Source: Zetaproteobacteria bacterium
GTDB lineage: Bacteria; Pseudomonadota; Zetaproteobacteria; Mariprofundales; Mariprofundaceae
Length of the DNA stretch: 33,682 bases
Direction of reading: 5' to 3'
NCBI GenBank assembly: GCA_003228735.1
Contig: QIFG01000048.1
Location: 1-33,682, forward strand
In this document: positions 24,986-33,682 of the stretch, in pieces
Numbering within the stretch: the first letter of the stretch is position 1
Layout: each line of letters begins with the position of its first letter
The notes under the pieces: model-generated
The model's input: the letters and a program-made list of their open reading frames with translations, nothing else
What the model was told of the DNA's origin: nothing
Databases searched by the model: none
Translations under genes and position numbers: made by a program

Positions 24986-26176
24986 TCAACCGGGGCGCCC
25001 ATCTGCCCTGGGTCTGGTGAGTATCGGTATGTATACAACGGCAAATATCAGGAAAGCCACGCTCCATATCAGGCCGGAAACAGCAACAAACCCTTCCGCC
25101 ACATCCGCGTCCGAAAAGATGCGCAGGATGGCGGCGAATAAAACCAGCAAAAAAGCAACAATCATAGCCTTCGATGCCTGAATCGACCGGCCGGTATGGC
25201 CCAACGCTACCCTGGCCATCATGCCCAGCGTAAACATTCCGATGGCGCCCGCAGTAAACGCATGCAGCGCCTGCGCCCTGGCAATGAACCCAACAGCAGA
25301 TAGCGCGTACAGCACAAAGCCCGCCACCAGCCAGCCATAGGCAAGATAAAGCACGCTCAACATCGGATTTCGCCATATTTTCCAGCTTCCCCAGCCATAA
25401 AGCCGGACAGCATGGATCAGCGCCACGATGAGAGCCATCAATACAGTGGCCAGCGAATCCGGCAACAGCAGATCGGTTGCGGCAAATATGATGATGCTGA
25501 CGTAGGCAAGAGTCTCCAGCCATGGCCAACGGCTGGCCGTGACACCGGGCAATGCGCGCTCGGTAAAAAACGGCATCACACGCCCACCTACCAGCGTAAT
25601 CAGCAACACCACAAGATATACCGCCAGATATAAGCCGGACTGCGCGGTGTCCCCGGTCATGCCGAGAACCTCCATATGCACCAAGGCATTAGCAACCGTC
25701 AGCAACAATAATAACGGTAATACAAAGTAGTTGCGCGTCTGTCCTGCCTTGAAAAGCGGCCGGCTCAAGATGGCGGCCAGAACAGGTAAAAATGCCAGAT
25801 CAATGATGGCGACCAGAATCGGTGGCAGGCCGGGAATCGCCGGAGCAAGACGTCCGCAAATCCAGAGCATCACCAGCCACTTCAGCTTTGAGCCAGTGAC
25901 AGTTTCCAGCCCTGTCCAGTTGCGCACAGCAGTCAGCAGGAAACCGGCGATTACTGCTACTGTAAAACCAAACAGCATTTCATGGCCATGCCAGACCATC
26001 ATGTCGAAATAATTGTAATGCCAGATATTCGTCGCCTGTGCAGCAACAAACCCCAGCATCAGTACGGCAGCAGCAATCCCGGCGGCCAGAAAGAATGGCC
26101 GAAACCCCAAGGCGTACAGGGTCTTGCCGGGCGGTTTCTGCCCAGTGCTTTCTACGTCTATCTGAATTGGCTGCAT
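24986..26176 (-). CDS. nnrS: NnrS family heme-copper membrane protein
   Basis: A 396-residue protein of about 12 hydrophobic helices. GFRPFFLAAG (about 24-33), HGHEMLFGFTVAVIAGFLLTA (about 63-83) and MMARVALGHTGR near the C-terminus are typical NnrS motifs with conserved histidines. NnrS proteins bind heme and copper and help protect cells against nitric oxide, especially its damage to Fe-S clusters. It begins 15 bases after the Rieske ferredoxin stop, at the end of the suf cluster, which fits a stress-protection role. Confidence 0.93.
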   Translation of the reverse strand: MQPIQIDVESTGQKPPGKTLYALGFRPFFLAAGIAAAVLMLGFVAAQATNIWHYNYFDMMVWHGHEMLFGFTVAVIAGFLLTAVRNWTGLETVTGSKLKWLVMLWICGRLAPAIPGLPPILVAIIDLAFLPVLAAILSRPLFKAGQTRNYFVLPLLLLLTVANALVHMEVLGMTGDTAQSGLYLAVYLVVLLITLVGGRVMPFFTERALPGVTASRWPWLETLAYVSIIIFAATDLLLPDSLATVLMALIVALIHAVRLYGWGSWKIWRNPMLSVLYLAYGWLVAGFVLYALSAVGFIARAQALHAFTAGAIGMFTLGMMARVALGHTGRSIQASKAMIVAFLLVLFAAILRIFSDADVAEGFVAVSGLIWSVAFLIFAVVYIPILTRPRADGRPG

Positions 26177-26191
26177 TTGGAAGAAAGGGTG

Positions 26192-26503
26192 TCAGTCAAT
26201 ATCGACCTGAACCATGCCGTTTTCGACACGCACCGGAAACGTTTCAACATCTTCATAGGCCGGCGGTGTCAGAGCTCTGCCGTCCCGAATACAGAAACGG
26301 GCGCCATGCCGCGGGCAGATAATCTGATCGCCCTCGCAAACACCTGTGGCCAGCTCACCGCCGTCGTGCGTACAGGCATCTTCTATGGCATAGAGATCGC
26401 CATCCAGATTGAATACGACCATGCGCCCGGCCGGAGTAGCTACAACCTTGCGGCTACCCGGCGGCAGATCATCCTGCGCTGCCACATCAACCCATTCAGC
26501 CAT
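26192..26503 (-). CDS. Rieske [2Fe-2S] ferredoxin-like protein
   Basis: A 103-residue soluble Rieske protein. The cluster ligands are Cys44-His46 in ACTHDGG and Cys63-His66 in CPRHGARF, the spacing of dioxygenase-type ferredoxins and the NirD group. The frame extends upstream to 26686 through a palindromic repeat, but ATG 26503 has AGGAG upstream and the family N-terminus (MAEWVDVAAQDDLPPG). It sits between sufT and nnrS on the same strand. Such proteins are frequent members of extended suf operons; the electron partner is unknown. Confidence 0.92.
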   Translation of the reverse strand: MAEWVDVAAQDDLPPGSRKVVATPAGRMVVFNLDGDLYAIEDACTHDGGELATGVCEGDQIICPRHGARFCIRDGRALTPPAYEDVETFPVRVENGMVQVDID

Positions 26504-26528
26504 AAATACTCCTGTAAGTTGGAAAATC

Positions 26529-26642
26529 ACCACAAAGACGCCAAGACACAAAGGGGGAATATAGTGTTCAGACATGTCTGCCTGTGGCGGTTCCAGTTGC
26601 CAATTGAATAAACTCTTCTTCGTGTCTTTGTGCCTTGGTGGT
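26529..26642. repeat. palindromic intergenic repeat, copy 1 (sufT / Rieske gene)
   Basis: Left arm 26529-26553 (ACCACAAAGACGCCAAGACA...) and right arm 26618-26642 (CTTCGTGTCTTTGTGCCTTG...) are complementary at 20 of 25 positions, with a 64-base loop. The arms resemble those in the sufU-sufS and sufC-sufB gaps. The long frame across it is not a gene. Confidence 0.65.
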
Positions 26643-26651
26643 AAATCTCCT

Positions 26652-27194
26652 TTAAAACAAACCCAGTTCCAGCCTGGCCGTCTCACTCATCATGCTGCGA
26701 TCCCAGGGTGGATCGAACACCAGTTCGACATTTGCCTCAACAATGCCCGGCAATTCAAGCAGCTTGTTGCGCGCATCCTCGATGATGAAAGGCCCCATAC
26801 CGCAACCGGCTACCGTCAGCGTCATCGTCACCTCGACCCGCTGGCCGTGCTCCACCTCGACAAGATTCACCTCATAAATCAGGCCCATATCGACGATGTT
26901 GACCGGTATTTCCGGATCATAGCAGTTTGACAGTGCCGCCCAGGCCTGCTGTTTCGTCACCGGTTCCCGGCTTTCCTTCTGCTCGGTATGCGCCTGTTCT
27001 ACCGGCAAGCCCAGCGCATCGGCATCCTTGCCATCGATACGGACAAGATTGCCGTTCACATTGACGGTAAAGCTGCCGCCAAGCTCTTGCGTGATGACCA
27101 CCTGGCTGCCAGCCGGAATCGTGATCGGCGTGCCGATGGGAATATGCGCGCCTTCGCAATCTCTGAGCGTCGTGATTGTCTCGCCAATCGTCAT
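26652..27194 (-). CDS. sufT: Fe-S cluster assembly protein SufT
   Basis: A 180-residue protein with an N-terminal SufT region (LRDCEGAHIPIGTPITIPAG, residues about 11-30). A C-terminal MIP18/DUF59 domain follows: YDPEIPVNIVDMGLIYEV, then MTLTVAGCGMGP, DPPWDRSMMS. SufT is an accessory factor in Fe-S maturation under high demand. ATG overlaps the sufU stop (ATGA). Confidence 0.94.
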   Translation of the reverse strand: MTIGETITTLRDCEGAHIPIGTPITIPAGSQVVITQELGGSFTVNVNGNLVRIDGKDADALGLPVEQAHTEQKESREPVTKQQAWAALSNCYDPEIPVNIVDMGLIYEVNLVEVEHGQRVEVTMTLTVAGCGMGPFIIEDARNKLLELPGIVEANVELVFDPPWDRSMMSETARLELGLF

Positions 27195-27646
27195 TCTGTT
27201 TTCACCGTCTCACCCGTATTGGCCAGGGCAGCCGTCATCGTATGCCAGCACAACGTGGCGCACTTGACGCGCGACGGAAACTCGCGCACGCCGGCCAGTG
27301 CGGAAAGTTTGCCCATTGTGGCGCTATCTACGGGCGCATCCACATCCGAGACCGCCATATCGTGAAAGCCATTAAAAATGGACTGTGCTTCGGCTTCGGT
27401 CTTACCCTTGAGCCGTTCGGTCATCAGTGAGGTGGATGCCGTGAAAATCGCACAGCCCGAGCCCTCGAAGCTGACATCCTCGATCGCCCCGTGATCATTG
27501 ACCCGCATATACAGCGTCAACCTGTCGCCACACAGCGGATTAAAGCCCTCTGCTATACGGTTGGCATCCGCCATCCTGTGGAAGTTCCTCGGGCTGCGGT
27601 TGTGATCGACAATCACTTCCTGGTACAAATCCTTCAAATCAAACAC
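27191..27646 (-). CDS. sufU: SufU-type Fe-S scaffold / sulfur transfer protein
   Basis: A 151-residue U-type protein. Cluster or zinc ligands are Cys39 and Asp41 (NPLCGDR), Cys65 (EGSGCAIFTAS) and Cys129 (VKCATLCWH, with Cys133). The roughly 60-residue spacing between Cys65 and Cys129 includes the insertion that separates SufU from IscU. SufU accepts sulfur from SufS. It is coupled to sufT downstream; a palindromic repeat separates it from sufS. Confidence 0.95.
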   Translation of the reverse strand: MFDLKDLYQEVIVDHNRSPRNFHRMADANRIAEGFNPLCGDRLTLYMRVNDHGAIEDVSFEGSGCAIFTASTSLMTERLKGKTEAEAQSIFNGFHDMAVSDVDAPVDSATMGKLSALAGVREFPSRVKCATLCWHTMTAALANTGETVKTE

Positions 27647-27663
27647 GTTTCAGCCTCATTTTG

Positions 27664-27730
27664 CACCACGAAGTGCACGAAGAAGAAAAACCTGTGTTTC
27701 CCCTTCGTGCTCTTCGTGCCCTCTGTGGTG
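27664..27730. repeat. palindromic intergenic repeat, copy 2 (sufS / sufU)
   Basis: CACCACGAAGTGCACGAAGA from 27664 mirrors TCTTCGTGCCCTCTGTGGTG (27711-27730), 15 or so of 20 positions complementary, and fills most of the gap between sufS and sufU. It shares the ACCAC...AAG pattern with copies 1 and 3. Confidence 0.65.
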
Positions 27731-27736
27731 AGTCCA

Positions 27737-28953
<1,217 letters not shown>

Positions 28954-28957
<4 letters not shown>

Positions 28958-30276
28958 ACGATATCCTCCAAAACAGCCCCCTGCGGCAGCTTGCCCAGCA
29001 CGACACGCTCCAGAAATTTTCGCACTGCTATATGCGGCATGCGGGCCAGCACATCGCCGGCAAAGGCGAAGGTCAGCACATTGCGGGCATCGGCCTCGCT
29101 CAGGCCCCGCGTGCGCAGATAAAACACCTGATCCTCATCCAGTTGGCCGATGGTGGCGCCGTGTGCGCATTTCACGTCATCGGCGTAAATTTCAAGCTCC
29201 GGTTTGGTATCGATCTCGGCCCTGGCGGACAGGAGCAGGTTGCCGTTGGACTGCTGCGCGTCGGTCAATTGTGCGTTTTTGTGTACAACCACCTTGCCGT
29301 TGAACACGGCCCGCGAACGCCCATCCAGAATGCCCTTGTATATCTCGCGGCTCGTGCAGTTCGGCACGGCGTGATCGATGCGCGTATGGTGATCGGCATG
29401 CTGACGACCGCCGGTGACATACAGCCCGTTCAACAGGCACTCGGCGCCCTCGCCATTCAGATTAACCCTGATATCCGTACGCGACAGGGCCGCCCCCAGC
29501 GCAATCGAATGGGAGGCATAGTAACTGTCACGCGCCTGTTCGACCTCGACCCGGCCGATATGAAAGCGGCTTTCGGGCTCCTGCTGCAACCGGTAATGCG
29601 ACAGCCTCGCGCCTTGCCCCAGTCGTATGTTCGTCATGGTATTGGTCAGACCAGTGCCATCTGAAATGCCGCTGAAGTGTTCGATCACAGCAACCTCGGC
29701 ATTAGAGCCCAGCGAGATGGCATGGCGGATATGCGCCACCTGACCTGAAGGGCCAGCGAGATGAAGGATATACAGCGGCTTGTCTAAGGTTACGCCGTCC
29801 TTGATGCAGACACACAGGCCATCAGTCGCCATAGCGGCATTCAGGGCCACAAAACCATTATAGAGCGGTGCGGCTTCATCCAGTTCAAGCGGCTCCAGCG
29901 CCTGCTCAGGCTCACTCTCCAGTAAATCGGCAAGCGGTCGAATCGTCACGCCTTCTGGAAACTCAGACTCTCCGTGATCGAATCTGCCATCGGTAAATAC
30001 AATTCGATAGGCGTCCAGGTCGGGAATCGCCTGGCCTTCGATCACCCCGGCGTCCACCGCGGATATTTCCGGCTGGCCGGAGGATTCCCACCAGTTATCT
30101 CCCAACGCCGCCGTCAGGCGGGACAGATCGGTATATTTCCAGTCTTCATCCCGCCTGGTCGGCAGGCCGCGCGCGGCAAATGCCCTGGCGGCACGCTGGC
30201 GATGCGTCCGCACCACATCATGCCGGGAACCCGGCAGGGACGAGATGGCGGCGTTCAACCTAGTGCCCTGTCCCAT
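28954..30276 (-). CDS. sufD: Fe-S assembly scaffold subunit SufD
   Basis: A 440-residue SufD, partner of SufB and SufC. GLPTRRDEDWKYTDLSRL lies near the N-terminus (about residues 37-54) and the C-terminal beta-helix carries CAHGATIGQLDEDQVFYLRTRG. The start is uncertain. ATG 30276 lies inside the terminal inverted repeat of a MITE-like element and has no good ribosome binding site; TTG 30258, just outside it, has AGGG 7 bases upstream, also supplied by the repeat. The frame runs on to 30480 through the element, but those residues are not SufD-like. Confidence 0.93.
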
Positions 30277-30529
30277 AGAAGAGCATACCATCAGAGTCGC
30301 CCCAAGGAGCCAAGGCAAGGCGCGTCCGGCAGCCAATGGCGCGCCATTGGCAAGGGGCGCAACGCCGCATTGGCTCCTTGGGGCGGCTCCCTTCGGGCGA
30401 GTCCTGGCGGGCGGGCGGCTGCGTTGCACTCGCTTGAATTGGCCACAGCCAGTCCTGCACTCGCACGCCTTGCCGCACATCCCGCCAGAACTAGCTGATG
30501 GCGCGCTCTTCTATGGGATAGGGCACTAG
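30260..30529. mobile_element. MITE-like element between sufC and sufD
   Basis: CTAGTGCCCTGTCCCATAGA... (30260-30284) and its inverted copy at 30505-30529 match at 24 of 25 positions; weaker similarity continues about 10 bp inward (CCATCAG). Both ends are CTAG, which may be the target duplication. Inside are CGCCCCAAGGAGCCA and its reverse complement (about 30297-30387) and a perfect palindrome CCAATGGCG-CGCCATTGG. No transposase is encoded. One end touches the sufC stop codon (30530-30532), the other provides the sufD start region. Confidence 0.75.
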
Positions 30530-31285
30530 TCATGCCGCAGCCGCTTCCTGCTTCACCCAATCGTAGCCGCGCTCTTCAAGCTCAAGCGCCAGCGACTTGT
30601 CGCCGGATTTCAATATTTTCCCATCAACCAGCACATGCACGACATCCGGCTGGATGTAGTTGAGCAACCTTTGATAATGCGTCACCAGCACGATAGAGCG
30701 TTCGGGCGTACGCAACTTGTTGACGCCATCCGACACAATCCTCAATGCATCAATGTCGAGGCCGGAATCGGTTTCGTCGAGAATGGCCAGAGCCGGCTCC
30801 AGCACCGCCATCTGGAAAATCTCGTTGCGCTTCTTTTCACCACCGGAAAAGCCTTCATTAACCGAACGGCTGACCAGCGACTCATCCATTTGCACGAGTT
30901 GCATCTTCTCTCTGACCACCGCCATGAAATCCATCGCGTCCAGTTCGGGCTCGCCCCGATGCCTGCGAATGGCATTCAGGCCAGCCTTCAGCAGGTAGAC
31001 ATTGTTCACGCCCGGAATCTCAACTGGATACTGAAAAGCCAGAAACACGCCTTCCCAGGCGCGTTCTTCGGGGCTCATGTCCAGCAGGTTCTTATCCTTG
31101 TAGGTCACCGTGCCGCTGGTGACCTCATAGCCACCACGGCCGGCAAGGACATTGGCCAGCGTAGACTTGCCCGAGCCGTTCGGCCCCATGATGGCGTGCG
31201 CCTCGCCCGGTTTTACCTCCAGGCTGAGACCCTTGAGAATTTCCTTGTCACCTACAGTGGCATGCAGTTTTTCAATCTTCAGCAT
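30530..31285 (-). CDS. sufC: Fe-S assembly ATPase SufC
   Basis: A 251-residue ABC-type ATPase. Walker A is GPNGSGKST (residues 34-42), the signature is FSGGEKKRNEIFQM, and Walker B is LAILDETDSGLDIDAL. It lacks membrane helices and works with SufB-SufD as the SufBC2D complex. The stop codon lies immediately beside a MITE-like element; a palindromic repeat precedes the start, separating it from sufB. Confidence 0.97.
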   Translation of the reverse strand: MLKIEKLHATVGDKEILKGLSLEVKPGEAHAIMGPNGSGKSTLANVLAGRGGYEVTSGTVTYKDKNLLDMSPEERAWEGVFLAFQYPVEIPGVNNVYLLKAGLNAIRRHRGEPELDAMDFMAVVREKMQLVQMDESLVSRSVNEGFSGGEKKRNEIFQMAVLEPALAILDETDSGLDIDALRIVSDGVNKLRTPERSIVLVTHYQRLLNYIQPDVVHVLVDGKILKSGDKSLALELEERGYDWVKQEAAAA

Positions 31286-31299
31286 AAAAAATTCCTTTC

Positions 31300-31370
31300 A
31301 CCACTAAGGCACTAAGACACAAAGTTTTCATAACACATAGCTTCTCTTTGTGCCTTTGTGCCTCTGTGGT
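31300..31370. repeat. palindromic intergenic repeat, copy 3 (sufB / sufC)
   Basis: Left arm 31300-31324 (ACCACTAAGGCACTAAGACA...) and right arm 31346-31370 (CTTTGTGCCTTTGTGCCTCT...) are complementary at 21 of 25 positions with a short loop. It is the clearest of the three related copies. Confidence 0.7.
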
Positions 31371-31382
31371 TCATCTTTCCGT

Positions 31383-32806
<1,424 letters not shown>

Positions 32807-32828
<22 letters not shown>

Positions 32829-33301
32829 CGCTCTCCCGTCTCGGAGCTGATCGGAATGGTGTTCGACTGCTGCTTCTGAAGCTGAATCACCGGCTCGAAA
32901 TGCGGCTGCACCATGTCGACCAGCGTGATATCCGCCAGCGCGCGCCGAACGGCATGGTTGATGCGTCGCCAGTTGCCGCTGACGGAACAGTGCGGCTTCT
33001 GTTCACAGTCGCTGGAGATCAGGTTGCATTCGGTCAGGGCAATCGGGCCTTCGAGCGCCACGATGATGTCCTGTACCGAAACGTCCTCCGGCTTACGGGC
33101 CAGGCGATAACCGCCGCCCGCTCCACGAATCGATTCAAGCAGGCCTTCCTTCAAAAGAAGCTTCAGAACCTTGCTGACCGTGGGCACGGACAGGTGCGCG
33201 GCCTCGGCCAGACCGGCGGCATTGCGCAGGCGCTCCGGCTCAGACGCAAACTCGGTCATCAACATCACGCCATAGTCCGTTAACCTGGTAATTCTGAACA
33301 T
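32807..33301 (-). CDS. sufR: Rrf2 family SUF regulator
   Basis: A 164-residue Rrf2/IscR-like repressor. The winged helix-turn-helix is near residues 25-68 ([20 protein letters not shown], then [11 protein letters not shown]). The cluster-binding cysteines are Cys92, Cys99 and Cys105 ([15 protein letters not shown]). It should sense Fe-S status and control the suf operon it heads. The frame is open to 33370, but ATG 33301 has AGGTGA upstream and the family N-terminus [11 protein letters not shown]. The label sufR is by position; the protein is Rrf2 type, not the DeoR-type SufR of cyanobacteria. Confidence 0.92.
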
Positions 33302-33329
33302 TTCACCTGCCTGCCAATAAAGTGGCACC

Positions 33330-33357
33330 AATATAGTACTCTTTATAGCAGGTGCAA
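33330..33357 (-). promoter_or_regulatory. promoter and possible operator of the suf operon
   Basis: On the minus strand TTGCAC (33352-33357) and TATATT (33330-33335) are 16 bases apart. GCACC and GGTGC, about 21 bases apart, and an AT-rich half-palindrome lie over the promoter, a suitable place for Rrf2 autoregulation. The operator itself is a guess. Confidence 0.5.
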
Positions 33358-33401
33358 GCGTATTTACCAATAAATCTTGTAGGGGATTGGCCTGTAACTA
33401 C

Positions 33402-33682
33402 TGATTTCAGGGAGTTTATGGCCTATATAGTTAGGCTAATCGGTGAATTGATTCAACACCTGTAAAAGCGGGGGACTTTGGCCCCGTAAGCATTCAAAAC
33501 CTGAGAAACAAGTTTTCAGGGCGGAAAAAATTTATAGCATCAGGGCTTGCAAAGAGCCCATCCCATTTTACCCGAAAGATTAGCCTAGACCCACAGCTGT
33601 CCGGTTAAGGAAAGGGTGGCAGTAAAAAAGGTCTGAATTCCCAGGGGATATGGTAGATTTATTGTTGAAGAGACAGCAAATC
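33402..33682 (+). other. hairpin-rich non-coding region at the window end
   Basis: No gene of normal size is visible. A 15-codon ORF (33418-33465, MAYIVRLIGELIQHL) follows AGGGAG. Successive inverted repeats are GCCTA/TAGGC (33421-33436), CGGGG/CCCCG (33469-33486), CCTGA-AAA/TTTTCAGG (33500-33520) and GGGCT/AGCCC (33543-33559). It may be a structured leader of a gene beyond the window, or the end of an insertion sequence starting near CTGTCCGGTTAAGG (about 33597). Confidence 0.35.

Overview
The window is about 33.7 kb of a Gram-negative proteobacterial chromosome with moderate GC and dense, often overlapping genes. The Gram-negative assignment rests on GmhB (LPS heptose), an outer-membrane barrel protein, lipid genes, LipB and a full SUF system. 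The mix (single-domain ArgA-like acetyltransferase, psd-pssA-leuA order, xseB-ispA-dxs-tlyA order, diheme cytochrome, NnrS, and a DSF quorum-sensing locus outside Xanthomonas) would fit an early-branching chemolithotrophic proteobacterium such as a Zetaproteobacterium or Acidithiobacillus relative. That placement is an inference; no rRNA gene is present to test it.

Layout. 1-1146: a DUF3800 gene flanked on both sides by inverted-repeat regions that look like structured RNA. 1147-4742 (minus): psd-pssA, a small membrane ORF, and leuA. leuA has a promoter, a Leu-rich leader ORF, an intrinsic terminator and a long palindromic element before its start codon. 4842-7356: a double cyclic-nucleotide-binding-domain protein (+), lipB and a DUF481-like barrel protein (-). 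7403-12551 (+): xseB-ispA-dxs isoprenoid operon, then an SH3-like secreted protein, an M48 protease and a TlyA-type rRNA methyltransferase. 12617-12937: YbjQ family. 13010-16337 (minus): a coupled operon of diheme cytochrome c, nadK, recN and a GNAT acetyltransferase. 16529-17095: PuuD-like membrane protein with a UUCG terminator, followed by a hairpin-rich intergenic element. 17552-18838: gmhB-plsC.

19101-23836 is a complete DSF (diffusible signal factor) quorum-sensing locus: rpfF (+) converging on rpfG-rpfC (-), the same arrangement as in Xanthomonas. RpfF makes the fatty-acid signal, RpfC senses it, and RpfG (HD-GYP) degrades c-di-GMP. This RpfC carries an extra degenerate receiver domain.

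24102-33301 (minus) is an Fe-S and stress region: sufR(Rrf2)-sufB-sufC-sufD-sufS-sufU-sufT-Rieske ferredoxin-nnrS-arsM. Three of its intergenic gaps hold related imperfect palindromes, and a fourth holds a MITE-like element with near-identical 25-bp terminal inverted repeats placed exactly between sufC and sufD. The last 380 bp hold the sufR promoter and a run of hairpins of unknown role.
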